DNA of 63,894 nucleotides. Origin: CAKSNH01 sp964422725. Lineage in GTDB: Bacteria; Bacillota; Clostridia; UBA1381. The translations under genes and the position numbers were made by a program. Location: positions 1-63,894 of the forward strand of contig CAYRCC010000007.1 of the NCBI GenBank assembly GCA_964422725.1, given 5' to 3'. Each line of letters opens with the position of its first letter. The first letter of the stretch is position 1. Of the stretch, positions 54,809 through 63,827 are shown piece by piece. The notes beneath the pieces are model-generated. The model made no database searches. It had not been told where the DNA came from and saw only the letters and a list, made by a program, of their open reading frames with translations.

Positions 54809-55535
54809 GATAATGATAACCGCCCTTCATTAATTCCGCAAGATTATCTGCGCTCAAATCATTTTTATCATAAAATTCCGCACAGCCGTCCGTATGCAGT
54901 ATAAGGAGTTTGTTTGCAAGGCTTACAAGTGAGGGGGTGTCGTGATTTGTCATAATCATAGTAATTCCCTGTTTGTTTAGGTTGTGTATAATTTTGGTTA
55001 TCGCATCTACCGACGGTGCATCGACTCCGACTGTAGGCTCATCTAAAATCATCAGTTCAGGGTTATTTACAAGTCCTCGTGCTATAAATACTCTCTGCTG
55101 CTGTCCTCCGGAAAGTCTGCCGATAAGTCTATTCTCAAAACCGTTCATACTGACTACGTCAAGTGCTTTTTGAACCAGTGCATAATGCTCTTTATTAAGC
55201 CTTTTAAACAGTCCTGCGCGTGAATACAGATTAGCCGAAACAACCTCGCGTACCGTTGCCGGAAACTGCGAATTAAAAGAATTGGCTTTCTGTGACACAT
55301 ATCCGATTTTGGAAAAATCCGAAAAATACTTTCGTTCATTGCCGAAAATGCTTATTTCCCCTTCGCTTGACGGTAAAAGTCCGAGTATAAGTTTTATCAG
55401 CGTGCTTTTTCCTGTACCGTTTGAACCTATTATACCCAAAAAATCTCCTTTATCCAGAACCAAATTGACATTTCTCAATACTACTTGGTCAGAATACGAA
55501 AAATTCAGATTTTTAATTTCAAGAACGTGTTTCAT
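54801..55535 (-). CDS. znuC: Zinc/manganese ABC transporter ATPase
   Basis: A 244-residue ABC ATPase. Walker A is GSNGTGKSTL (about 37-46), signature LSGGQQQRV (about 138), Walker B LMILDEPTVGVD (about 158), and the H-loop is MTNHDTPS. It drives uptake through the ZnuB-like permease. Gene spacing is 4 bases after znuA and overlaps znuB. Confidence 0.9.
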   Translation of the reverse strand: MKHVLEIKNLNFSYSDQVVLRNVNLVLDKGDFLGIIGSNGTGKSTLIKLILGLLPSSEGEISIFGNERKYFSDFSKIGYVSQKANSFNSQFPATVREVVSANLYSRAGLFKRLNKEHYALVQKALDVVSMNGFENRLIGRLSGGQQQRVFIARGLVNNPELMILDEPTVGVDAPSVDAITKIIHNLNKQGITMIMTNHDTPSLVSLANKLLILHTDGCAEFYDKNDLSADNLAELMKGGYHYHA

Positions 55536-55539
55536 ACAT

Positions 55540-56439
55540 TTATTCTCCCAACGCCTTTTTCAGCACTGAAAGATTTTCCTCCATAACCGAGTAATAATCC
55601 TGTGTTCCGCTTTCAAACGGATTCAATATCAGTACTTCGCCGTCAATTTCTTTTGCTGCCGTATCTGCCGACTTTGTGTCTGTGTCATTTTCGGCAAATA
55701 TATATTTAATATTATTTGCTTTTGCAAAATTGATAATTTCCGCCATTTGCGCCGGTGACGGCTCACTCTCCGCAGCCGTACCCTTTATACCTACCTGTTC
55801 CAGACCGTATGCATCGCACAAATAGCCGTAAGCCTCATGTGAAACGATAATATATTTATTTTCGGCACTTGAAAGTGCGCTCTTATAGTCGTGGTCAAGT
55901 GCGGCGATTTTCTGTGAGGCGGCGGTTAAATTCGCTTTGTAATAGTCCGCGTTTTCACTGTCGGCACTGCAAAGTGCGTCGGTTATCTTTTCCATTTGCT
56001 TTAATGCATTTGCCGGATTAAGCCAAACATGCGGGTCACTTCCGGAATGGTTGTGTTTATCACCCTCGCTGCTACGATTGTCCGCCGTTTCGGTGATTAT
56101 TTCTTCGGCTGTTTCGACTATTACAATCTTTTCGTTTTCTACCGAATTTATCACCTTTTCAACCCACGTTTCCATACTGTCGCTGTTGTATATAAAAACA
56201 TCGGCTTTCTCAAGCTTTACAATATCCGCCGAGGACGGCTCCCAGTCGTGCGGCTCTGCACCGCTCGGCATAAGACACTCAACCTCCGCTCTGTCGCCGG
56301 CAATGGCTTTTGTAAACTGATACATCGCATTAAATGACGTGTAAACCGTAAATTTATCGTCTGCCGTATTATCTGTACTGCCGCACGCCGACAAAAGCAA
56401 CAGCGCAATAAGTGACAACATAATTAGAAATTTTTTCAT
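55540..56439 (-). CDS. znuA: Zinc-binding lipoprotein of ABC transporter
   Basis: A 299-residue cluster-A1 binding protein. A signal peptide with lipobox LLLSAC (Cys about residue 18) anchors it outside. Metal ligands are seen as GAEPHDWEPS (about 62), a short His-rich loop KHNHSGSDPHVW (about 130-141), SHEAYGY (about 200) and a late acidic AENDTDT. The His-rich loop and three-His site favour zinc. The start is ATG 56439, with AAAGGAAA upstream; a longer frame start lies over the operator. It is the first gene of znuACB-zur. Confidence 0.92.
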   Translation of the reverse strand: MKKFLIMLSLIALLLLSACGSTDNTADDKFTVYTSFNAMYQFTKAIAGDRAEVECLMPSGAEPHDWEPSSADIVKLEKADVFIYNSDSMETWVEKVINSVENEKIVIVETAEEIITETADNRSSEGDKHNHSGSDPHVWLNPANALKQMEKITDALCSADSENADYYKANLTAASQKIAALDHDYKSALSSAENKYIIVSHEAYGYLCDAYGLEQVGIKGTAAESEPSPAQMAEIINFAKANNIKYIFAENDTDTKSADTAAKEIDGEVLILNPFESGTQDYYSVMEENLSVLKKALGE

Positions 56440-56477
56440 GGTTTTTCCTTTCAAAAATAAATTTGCTTTGGATTTGT

Positions 56478-56492
56478 TGCAAATCATTCGCA
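56478..56492. promoter_or_regulatory. Putative 7-1-7 Zur/Fur box at znuA
   Basis: TGCAAAT-C-ATTCGCA is a 15-base dyad with one mismatch, the 7-1-7 layout used by Fur-family operators. It sits 6 bases downstream of the predicted -10 and covers the expected +1, so binding should block znuA transcription. Confidence 0.7.
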
Positions 56493-56498
56493 TTTAAA

Positions 56499-56527
56499 AT
56501 TGTATAACTTAATACTCATTTTGTCAA
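56499..56527 (-). promoter_or_regulatory. Promoter of the znuACB-zur operon
   Basis: TTGACA (56527-56522), 17-base spacer, TACAAT (56504-56499) on the minus strand. Confidence 0.8.
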
Positions 56528-56613
56528 TACATATTTACACATTTTTTTTCTTAAAATATTTATAAATGCATATTCCGATTATGTGTGAAACAAAATGTTT
56601 GTGTTGAAAAATG

Positions 56614-56642
56614 TTGACAATAGACAAAAAATGTGATATGCT
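56614..56642 (+). promoter_or_regulatory. Promoter of the candidate structured RNA
   Basis: TTGACA (56614-56619), 17-base spacer, TATGCT (56637-56642) on the plus strand. Transcription is predicted to start near 56650. Confidence 0.65.
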
Positions 56643-56649
56643 CAATATA

Positions 56650-57078
56650 TCATCAGCGTTTGGAGCATATATTGATATGTCAGAAATTCCAAAGGTGAGG
56701 ATATACGACCGCTTGCTTTTGTAAGCTAAGGCCACACGGACAGCCGGGTCGAACGCCGAACGCCGTTTTTACGGTCGGCAGTTATATACTGCCTTATTGA
56801 TTGAGTTAAAAGCTCAAATTTTATAAGTTGGTTATTTTATTATGCAGGAGCTTGATAAAAACTCCCAAGTAACAAAAATGCTACATTAACCGCACGCATA
56901 TGCGTGCATTCAGTTGATAACCATGTGCAGCCGCACACGTCGACTTGTGAAACGGTCAATAAGAGTACGCGTAAGCAATCCTCTAAAACCATATTTCTGT
57001 TATTTATATGCTTATTAAATTTGCATATTTTGATTTTTCACGGTAAGCGATGTGTGTGCATTGCTTGCCGTTTTTTTT
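56650..57078 (+). ncRNA. Candidate structured noncoding RNA of about 430 nt
   Basis: The 678-base gap between znuA and potA contains no coding frame but holds an apparent RNA gene from a promoter to a terminator. Outer helices close the domain: AGCATATA (56664-56671) pairs with TATATGCT (57005-57012), and GAGGAT (56697-56702) pairs with ATCCTC (56978-56983). Inside are many hairpins: 56711-56726, 56777-56793, 56800-56816, a 16-base palindrome at 56892-56907 and 56924-56937. It does not fit RNase P, tmRNA, SRP or any riboswitch consensus I could recall. It may be a separate RNA or a long potA leader. Confidence 0.6.
57040..57078 (+). terminator. Intrinsic terminator before potA
   Basis: A 12-base stem allowing two G-T pairs (CGGTAAGCGATG with CATTGCTTGCCG) and a run of eight T, ending about 40 bases before potA. 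It could end the RNA or attenuate potA. Confidence 0.9.
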
Positions 57079-57117
57079 GATTTTTAACAGATTATATTGA
57101 GGAAGTGTGTGGGAATA

Positions 57118-58233
57118 ATGAAGAAAATTATTGAGTTAAAAAACATATCGAAAGAATTTGAGGGTGAAAGTGTCCTCAATTCAATTAATCTTGATATCTA
57201 CGATAAGCAGTTTGTAACCCTGCTCGGACCGTCCGGCTGCGGTAAAACAACGACACTGCGTATAGTAGGCGGCTTTGAAACTCCCGACGAGGGCGAAGTG
57301 ATGTTTGAAGGAAAGAAAATTAACGATATGCCCGCACATAAACGACATATTAATACTGTTTTTCAAAAATATGCATTATTTCCGCACCTTAATGTGTTTG
57401 AGAATATTGCGTTTGCACTGCGTGTTCAGAAAAGACCCAACAGCGAAATAGTAAAAAGAGTAAAAGAAATGCTTGAGCTTGTCGCGCTCAAAGGCTTTGA
57501 ACGCAAAAACGTCACAAAGCTGTCCGGCGGTCAGCAGCAGCGTGTTGCAATCGCGCGCGCACTCATAAGCCACCCTCGAGTTCTTCTTCTTGATGAGCCG
57601 CTCGGCGCGCTGGACTTAAAGCTGCGCAAGGATATGCAAAACGAATTGAAAAAAATTCAAAAACAGACCGGAATTACATTCATTTACGTAACACACGACC
57701 AAGAGGAGGCACTTTCTATGTCAGATGTCGTTGTGGTTATGGCGGACGGAAAAATTCAGCAGATAGGTACGCCTACCGATATTTATAACGAACCTGTAAA
57801 TGCGTTTGTAGCCGACTTTATCGGTGAAAGCAATATAGTGGACGGTATTATGAACGACGATTTCAATGTGACCTTTTCCGGCAAAACGTTTGAGTGTGTG
57901 GATAAAGGTTTCAAAAGGGGAGAGGCGGTGGACGTAGTTGTTCGTCCGGAGGACGTTGATGTGGTGGCAAAAGATGCCGGTATGCTTACAGGCACTGTTA
58001 CATCTGTGACATTCAAGGGCGTACATTATGAAATAATCGTTGATATAGACGGTTTCAAATGGATGATTCAGTCCACCGATTTTGTCGGCGTAAATTCGCA
58101 AATCGGCGTTTTTATAGAACCTGATGCGATACACATAATGAAAAAATCCGAGTATTCCGGACAATACGGCGATTATTCGACGTTCAGCGACGAAATCGAC
58201 GAGCTTTCAAATACCGAAACGGCAGGTGATTAA
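57118..58233 (+). CDS. potA: Spermidine/putrescine ABC transporter ATPase
   Basis: A 371-residue PotA-type ATPase. Walker A GPSGCGKTTTLR (about 37), signature LSGGQQQRVAIARA (about 138), Walker B VLLLDEPLGALD (about 156) and the C-terminal TOBE-like domain from about 245 (DVVVRPEDVDVV) are present. It supplies energy for polyamine uptake. The start is ATG 57118, and the upstream frame runs into the leader; a GAGGAAG site lies 12 bases upstream, a little far. It heads potABCD. Confidence 0.93.
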   Translation: MKKIIELKNISKEFEGESVLNSINLDIYDKQFVTLLGPSGCGKTTTLRIVGGFETPDEGEVMFEGKKINDMPAHKRHINTVFQKYALFPHLNVFENIAFALRVQKRPNSEIVKRVKEMLELVALKGFERKNVTKLSGGQQQRVAIARALISHPRVLLLDEPLGALDLKLRKDMQNELKKIQKQTGITFIYVTHDQEEALSMSDVVVVMADGKIQQIGTPTDIYNEPVNAFVADFIGESNIVDGIMNDDFNVTFSGKTFECVDKGFKRGEAVDVVVRPEDVDVVAKDAGMLTGTVTSVTFKGVHYEIIVDIDGFKWMIQSTDFVGVNSQIGVFIEPDAIHIMKKSEYSGQYGDYSTFSDEIDELSNTETAGD

Positions 58234-58234
58234 A

Positions 58235-59059
58235 ATGAAAAATTGTAAAAATAATATGGGCAGATTTGCTGCAATGCCGCATATAATATGGACAGTGCTT
58301 TTTATAATAGCACCGTTGGTTTTTGTCATATATTACACGTTCACGACTTATGACGGCACATTTACTTTTGAAAATATCTTTGCACTCAAAGAGCATATCG
58401 GAACGTTTACGCTTTCGATAAGCCTTTCGATTATAGCAACGTTTATATGCTTTCTCGTGGGGTATCCGTTGGCGTACATTATAGCGCGCAGCAAGGAGTC
58501 GTCACAGAAAATTATGGTTATGCTTTTGATGCTGCCTATGTGGACAAATCTGCTTATCCGTACTTATTCTATGATGGCTATTATGGACGACGGCGGATTT
58601 CTGAACACGATTTTAAGATGTTTCAATATCGGCACGATTCATCTTATCGGTACAAAAGGTGCTGTTATATTCGGTATAGTGTACGATTTTCTGCCGTATA
58701 TGGTACTGCCGATTTACACGACGATTTCAAAGCTTGACACGCATTTGCTTGAGGCGGCGAGCGACCTTGGCTGTAACAGCTTCGGTGTTCTTATGAAAAT
58801 AATATTGCCGCTGTCGTCGTCAGGTATAATTTCGGGCGTGACTATGGTGTTTGTGCCGTCAATAAGTACATTTTATATTTCGCAGAAGCTCGGCGGCGGT
58901 ACGTTTGAGCTTATCGGCGACACAATAGAACGGCAGTTTCAAAATGTTTCCACTTACAATATAGGCGCGGCAATTTCATTGGTTATGATGATTTTGGTGC
59001 TTATATCGCTGGCGGTAATGAACAAATTTACAGTTTCGGAAGGAGGCGGTAAAAATTGA
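58235..59059 (+). CDS. potB: Spermidine/putrescine ABC transporter permease PotB
   Basis: A 274-residue permease with six membrane helices. The conserved EAA loop is LEAASDLGCNSFGVLMKIILP (about 176-196). It is highly like PotB. ATG 58235 lies one base after potA and has AGGTGA upstream; an overlapping GTG at 58226 lacks a site. It forms the channel with PotC. Confidence 0.92.
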   Translation: MKNCKNNMGRFAAMPHIIWTVLFIIAPLVFVIYYTFTTYDGTFTFENIFALKEHIGTFTLSISLSIIATFICFLVGYPLAYIIARSKESSQKIMVMLLMLPMWTNLLIRTYSMMAIMDDGGFLNTILRCFNIGTIHLIGTKGAVIFGIVYDFLPYMVLPIYTTISKLDTHLLEAASDLGCNSFGVLMKIILPLSSSGIISGVTMVFVPSISTFYISQKLGGGTFELIGDTIERQFQNVSTYNIGAAISLVMMILVLISLAVMNKFTVSEGGGKN

Positions 59060-59865
59060 AAACCGTTTCAAGAATATATACCGCACTTATTTTCATAATT
59101 TTATATATACCGATTATTGTGCTTATGTTGTTTTCCTTTAACAGCACAAGCAATACGGGCGGTATGACAGGCTTGTCGCTTTACTGGTATAAGGAGCTTT
59201 TTAACAGTCCCGACACATTCAATGCACTCAAAAATACGCTTGTGCTTGCCCTAAGCGCCGCGACGCTTTCGACTGTAATCGGAACTGCCGCCTCGGTAGG
59301 TATCAACAAATTTAAAAGGAACATAAGCAAAAGCTCGCTGATATCCGTTACAAATATTCCGCTGATGAATCCGGACATTGTGACAGGTATTTCTATGATG
59401 CTGCTTTTTGTGTTTGTCGGCAGTATGATCGGCAGCGAAGAAAAACTCGGTTTCCCAACACTGCTGATTGCGCATATAACGTTTTGTCTGCCGTATGTTA
59501 TTTTATCGGTAAGACCCAAGCTGCTGCAAATGAACAGCGCACTTCCGGAGGCCGCAATGGATCTTGGCTGTACGCCTATACAGTCATTTTTCAAGGTTGA
59601 GCTGCCTAATATATTTTCCGGTGTACTTTCGGGATTTATTCTGGCATTTACGCTGTCGCTCGATGACTTTGTAATAAGCTACTTCACCACCGGCAACGAC
59701 TTTCAAACTTTGCCGCTGCTTATATATTCAATGACAAAAAAAGAGGTTAAGCCTGATATTTATGCATTGTCCACACTTATGATTACGGCTGTCACAATTT
59801 TGCTGCTGCTTTCAAATGTTTTGGCGAAGGATAAATCCGTCGTAGGAAAGGCGGCGATGAAATGA
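59056..59865 (+). CDS. potC: Spermidine/putrescine ABC transporter permease PotC
   Basis: A 269-residue partner permease with six helices and the EAA loop PEAAMDLGCTPIQSFFKVELP (about 165-185). The TTG start at 59056 overlaps the potB stop by 4 bases and is preceded by AAGGAGG at a good spacing. It forms a heterodimer with PotB. Confidence 0.92.
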   Translation: MKTVSRIYTALIFIILYIPIIVLMLFSFNSTSNTGGMTGLSLYWYKELFNSPDTFNALKNTLVLALSAATLSTVIGTAASVGINKFKRNISKSSLISVTNIPLMNPDIVTGISMMLLFVFVGSMIGSEEKLGFPTLLIAHITFCLPYVILSVRPKLLQMNSALPEAAMDLGCTPIQSFFKVELPNIFSGVLSGFILAFTLSLDDFVISYFTTGNDFQTLPLLIYSMTKKEVKPDIYALSTLMITAVTILLLLSNVLAKDKSVVGKAAMK

Positions 59866-61061
59866 AGAAATTACTTTTGCTGTTTTCGTTTGCGGCTGTA
59901 CTTGTTCTGGGCGGTTGCGCGGAGCAAAACAGCTCAGTTACGCTTAACGTCTACAATTGGGGGCAGTATATATCCGACGGCTCAGAGGGTACGCTTAACG
60001 TAAACGAGGAATTTGAAAAGTATTGCCGTGAAGAACTCGGTACTGATGTAAAGGTGAATTACACCACGTATGCAAGCAACGAAGATATGTATAACAAAAT
60101 CAAAAGCGGTTCGGTTTCTTATGATGTCATTATTCCGTCGGATTATATGATTGAACGTATGATAAACGAGGATATGCTTTTAAAACTTGATTTTGAAAAT
60201 ATCCCAAACTACAAATATGTAGATGACAACTATAAGGATTTGTTTTTTGATGTGAATAACGAATATTCCGTTCCGTATACTTACGGAATGGTGGGTATTA
60301 TTTATAACGAAACGATGGTAGACGAAGAGGATACAGGCAGTTGGGATTTGCTTTGGAACGAAAAGTACAGCGGAAAAATATTGCAGTTTAACAATCCGCG
60401 TGATGCGTTTGCTACGGCGATATATTGGGCACACGATGATGTTAATTCAACAGATGTACGTGTGTGGCAGAATGCGGCGCAAAAGCTGAAAGTGCAAAAA
60501 CCTCTGATACAGAGTTATGTTATGGACGAAATATTCAACAAGATGAAGAACGGTTCAGCCGCCATAGCACCGTATTATGCCGGTGATTTTCTTACTATGT
60601 ATGACGGAAATGACAGCCTGAGGTTTTACTATCCGAAAGAAGGTACAAACGTATTTATTGATTCTATGTGCATACCTATGTGTGCAAGAAACAAAGAGCT
60701 TGCGGAAAAATATATTAATTTTATGCTTTCCGACGAAATAGCAATAGCAAATGCAGAATATGTAGCGTATTCTTCGCCGTATACAAATGTAGTCAACAGT
60801 GAAACGTATATTGAGGATATGCAGGATTGGAATGAAGATGCTATGGACATTTTGTATCCGGACAACAGTATTCTGGAAACGTCATATTATGAAAATCTTG
60901 ATTCCGAAACGTTAAATTTGCAAAACAGTCTGTGGGAAACGTTGAAAATAGAAAATTCCGTCGAGCCGTGGATTTACGTTACAGCCTGTTCGATTATACT
61001 GTTGCTTGCCATTATATTCGTTTACAATTATGTAACGAATAAAATTAGGAATAAATATTAA
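59862..61061 (+). CDS. potD: Polyamine-binding lipoprotein PotD with C-terminal membrane helix
   Basis: A 399-residue binding protein. The N terminus is a lipoprotein signal with lipobox LGGC (Cys 19), and the mature part is PotD-like (LNVYNWGQYI, YDVIIPSDYMIERM, WDLLWNEKY, YYAGDF). Unlike standard PotD (about 350), it has an extra C-terminal helix (about 367-391, hydrophobic, followed by NKIRNKY), so it may be anchored at both ends. ATG overlaps the potC stop by 4 bases. Confidence 0.92.
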   Translation: MKKLLLLFSFAAVLVLGGCAEQNSSVTLNVYNWGQYISDGSEGTLNVNEEFEKYCREELGTDVKVNYTTYASNEDMYNKIKSGSVSYDVIIPSDYMIERMINEDMLLKLDFENIPNYKYVDDNYKDLFFDVNNEYSVPYTYGMVGIIYNETMVDEEDTGSWDLLWNEKYSGKILQFNNPRDAFATAIYWAHDDVNSTDVRVWQNAAQKLKVQKPLIQSYVMDEIFNKMKNGSAAIAPYYAGDFLTMYDGNDSLRFYYPKEGTNVFIDSMCIPMCARNKELAEKYINFMLSDEIAIANAEYVAYSSPYTNVVNSETYIEDMQDWNEDAMDILYPDNSILETSYYENLDSETLNLQNSLWETLKIENSVEPWIYVTACSIILLLAIIFVYNYVTNKIRNKY

Positions 61062-61124
61062 AGCGGTTGCGGCAAAATGCTTTTTGAATATCATTTTGTA
61101 TAAAGCAAACCTTTGCGAATAAAG

Positions 61125-61173
61125 AAAATCTCCCGAAATACAGCTTTATTTTGCTGTGTTCCGGGAGATTTTT
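61125..61173. terminator. Bidirectional terminator between potD and nspC
   Basis: 20-base arms (61125-61144 with 61153-61172, one mismatch) and TTTTTT. Related in sequence to the module after lysA. Confidence 0.9.
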
Positions 61174-61213
61174 TGTGCAATATTGTTCAAAAGACTATTT
61201 TATTACAACCAAT

Positions 61214-62365
61214 TTATGAAAGACGGGACTTGAAATCATCATAAGAAAAATTTTTAATCACTTTCACTTCGTTGTCGGTTGTGTACAGTAAAATTGACGG
61301 GAGCGGCATACCGTTAAAAGTATTGTTTTTTACCATACTGTAATGCGCCATATCACAAAACACCAGTTTGTCACCGACATTAAGCGGTTTGTCAAAAGAA
61401 TAGTCGCCGATTATGTCGCCGGCAAGACAGGTAGGACCGCCAAGACGGTATGTAAACTCTTTACGATTAGGCATATCGGAGTTTATTATGTGAGGTCTGT
61501 AGGGCATTTCAAGCACATCAGGCATATGACAGGCGGCAGAGGTATCCATTATTGCAAAATTCATATTGTTTTTGCCTATATGCAGTACCTCCGACACCAG
61601 ATATCCTGTGTTTAAAGCAATTGCTTCACCGGGTTCCAGGTATACATCAACGTCATATTTGTTTCTGATATACTTAACACATTCAATCAGCGTTTCAACA
61701 TCGTAGTCGGCTCTTGTTATGTGATGACCGCCGCCGAAATTGAGCCATTTCAGCTTATGCAGAAATTTTCCGAATTTTTCTTCGACAACCGCTATGGTAC
61801 GTTTTAGAGTGTCTGAGTTTTGCTCGCACATTGTATGAAAGTGCAGACCGTCTATTTCGTCAACAACCTCGGCATCAAAATTTGCAAGAGTAGTACCAAG
61901 GCGTGAATTTTCAAAGCACGGATTATATATGTCGGTTTCGATTTCCGAATATTCGGGGTTGATTCGTATTCCGCACTCAATGTGTTTTTTGTCGGCGCGC
62001 ACGATTGCTTTGAATTTATTCCACTGTTCGCAGGAGTTAAATACAATATGGTCGCATATTTTGACAAGCTCGGTTATTTCACTTTGCTTATACGCCGGCG
62101 CAAACACGTGAGTTTCCTTGCCGTATGGTTTCCCCATTTCTTCAAACCCCAGCTTTGCCTCGTAAATACCGCTTGCGGTAGTGCCGCACAGATATTCGGC
62201 AATAATCGGATAAACCGAAAACATAGAAAATGCTTTTTGAGCAAGAAGTATTTTCGCTCCGGATTTATCGGATACGCTTTTTAGCAGCTTAAGATTGCTG
62301 ACAAGCAGTCTTTCGTCAACGATATAGCACGGAGTGGGAAGTGAGTTAAAATCTATTTGTTTCAT
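61214..62365 (-). CDS. nspC: Carboxynorspermidine decarboxylase
   Basis: A 383-residue fold-III PLP decarboxylase of the NspC (carboxynorspermidine/carboxyspermidine) type, making spermidine or norspermidine. The PLP lysine is in LLAQKAFSMF (about residue 43), with HFHTMCEQN (about 175), NFGGGHHITR (about 206) and EPGEAIALNTGY (about 240). The HHITR motif separates it from lysA-type enzymes. It lies 45 bases after the dehydrogenase, so the two form one unit. Spermidine is favoured over norspermidine because potABCD lies next to it. Confidence 0.92.
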   Translation of the reverse strand: MKQIDFNSLPTPCYIVDERLLVSNLKLLKSVSDKSGAKILLAQKAFSMFSVYPIIAEYLCGTTASGIYEAKLGFEEMGKPYGKETHVFAPAYKQSEITELVKICDHIVFNSCEQWNKFKAIVRADKKHIECGIRINPEYSEIETDIYNPCFENSRLGTTLANFDAEVVDEIDGLHFHTMCEQNSDTLKRTIAVVEEKFGKFLHKLKWLNFGGGHHITRADYDVETLIECVKYIRNKYDVDVYLEPGEAIALNTGYLVSEVLHIGKNNMNFAIMDTSAACHMPDVLEMPYRPHIINSDMPNRKEFTYRLGGPTCLAGDIIGDYSFDKPLNVGDKLVFCDMAHYSMVKNNTFNGMPLPSILLYTTDNEVKVIKNFSYDDFKSRLS

Positions 62366-62410
62366 ACAATACCTCGCTGTAAGTTTTTGCGGCGGTTTTG
62401 CCGCATATAT

Positions 62411-63610
62411 TTATTCAACCAAATCGGGATTAAAGCTTTCTTTCCAAGGCAGACCGAATTTGTTGAGTGCGTCCATAAACGGGTCGGGGTCAAATTCTTC
62501 GATATTGTATACTCCCGGGCGTTTCCATTTGCCGGTCATAACCATCATTGCGCCGATCATTGCGGGTACGCCGGTGGTATAGGATATTGCCTGTGAGCCG
62601 ACTTCCTTGTAACATTCTTGATGGTCACAGACGTTATACAGGTAGTAAGTTTTATCTATACCGTCTTTTTTGCCCTTGAAAATGCAGCCGATATTTGTTT
62701 TTCCGACGGTTCGCGGTCCTAATGAGGCTGGGTCGGGCAGAACAGCTTTCAAAAATTGCAGCGGAACTATTTTTTTGCCTTCAAAATCTATAGGTTCAAT
62801 TGAAGTCATTCCGACGTTTTCAAGACATTTCAGATGTGTCAGGTAGCTTTGACCGAAAGTCATAAAGAAACGTATGCGTTTGATTCCTTTTATGTTTTTG
62901 CCGAGGGATTCCAGCTCTTCGTGGTGCAGCAGGTACATATCCTTTTCACCGATTTCCGGAAAATTGTAAACTCGTTTAATTTCCATCGGTTCGGTTTCAA
63001 TCCACTCGCCGTCTTGCCAGTAACTTCCTTTTGCACTCACTTCGCGTATGTTGATTTCCGGATTAAAGTTTGTCGCGAACGGATAACCGTGGTCACCGGC
63101 GTTTGCATCCAGAATATCTATCTCGCTGATTTCGTCAAAATGATGCTTTTGTGCGTATGCGGAAAAAACACCGGTGACACCCGGGTCAAAGCCGCTGCCG
63201 AGCAGTGCCGTAATGCCGGCGGCTTTGAATTTATCATGATACGCCCACTGCCATTTATATTCAAATTTTGCTGTGTCGAGCGGCTCGTAATTTGCGGTGT
63301 CCATATAGTCGGTTTTGGTTTCAAGGCAAGCGTCCATAATAGTTAAATCCTGATACGGAAGTGCTACGTTGATAACAATATCCGGCTTAAAACTGTTGAT
63401 AAGAGCAACGAGCTCGTCAACATTGTCCGCATTAACCTGTGCAGTGGAAATTTTGGTTTTACAGCCGTCAAGCTTGGACTTTAATGCATCGCATTTTGAT
63501 TTTGTGCGGCTGGCAATACAAATTTCTTCAAAAACCTCGTAATTTTGACAGCATTTGTGTACAACAACACCGGCAACACCGCCGGCACCGATAATAAGAG
63601 CTTTTCCCAT
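62411..63610 (-). CDS. Carboxynorspermidine dehydrogenase (saccharopine-dehydrogenase family)
   Basis: A 399-residue enzyme that condenses a diamine with aspartate semialdehyde and reduces the imine with NADPH. The N-terminal Rossmann motif is ALIIGAGGVAGVVVH (4-18), the middle has DVIINVALPYQD-type strands and LGSGFDPGVTGVF, and the C terminus has PYPF-like elements typical of carboxynorspermidine synthase. Length (about 400) fits. It is the first gene of the two-gene operon with nspC. GGAGGA lies 8 bases before ATG. Confidence 0.92.
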   Translation of the reverse strand: MGKALIIGAGGVAGVVVHKCCQNYEVFEEICIASRTKSKCDALKSKLDGCKTKISTAQVNADNVDELVALINSFKPDIVINVALPYQDLTIMDACLETKTDYMDTANYEPLDTAKFEYKWQWAYHDKFKAAGITALLGSGFDPGVTGVFSAYAQKHHFDEISEIDILDANAGDHGYPFATNFNPEINIREVSAKGSYWQDGEWIETEPMEIKRVYNFPEIGEKDMYLLHHEELESLGKNIKGIKRIRFFMTFGQSYLTHLKCLENVGMTSIEPIDFEGKKIVPLQFLKAVLPDPASLGPRTVGKTNIGCIFKGKKDGIDKTYYLYNVCDHQECYKEVGSQAISYTTGVPAMIGAMMVMTGKWKRPGVYNIEEFDPDPFMDALNKFGLPWKESFNPDLVE

Positions 63611-63776
63611 AGTAAAAAAATCCTCCTGAAATTCCAGTAATCACATTACTTGTTTAATATGATAAATTATACGTTATTGTGCCGAATTTTTCAAGAGGTA
63701 TTGCAAAAAAATATTAATCGGACGGTTAAATATGCAAACAAACAATGTGTTTGCGAAAAAATATTCGTAATATTAC

Positions 63777-63805
63777 TTGAATGTTGGTGAGAAATGTGTT
63801 ATAAT
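63777..63805 (+). promoter_or_regulatory. Promoter leading into the terminal repeat
   Basis: TTGAAT (63777-63782), 17-base spacer, TATAAT (63800-63805). It faces the end of the window, so its gene is not visible. Confidence 0.5.
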
Positions 63806-63827
63806 AACCTCGTGAAACAATACGAAA

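Noticed and set aside
56535..56735. A short minus-strand frame before znuA
   Set aside because: It covers the promoters and the start of the candidate RNA and has no ribosome site or recognisable protein features.
56650..57078. RNase P RNA, tmRNA, 4.5S RNA or a standard riboswitch
   Set aside because: The conserved boxes of these families (for example the GAGGAAAGTCC block of RNase P, the tRNA-like ends of tmRNA, c-di-GMP or ydaO cores) are not visible.
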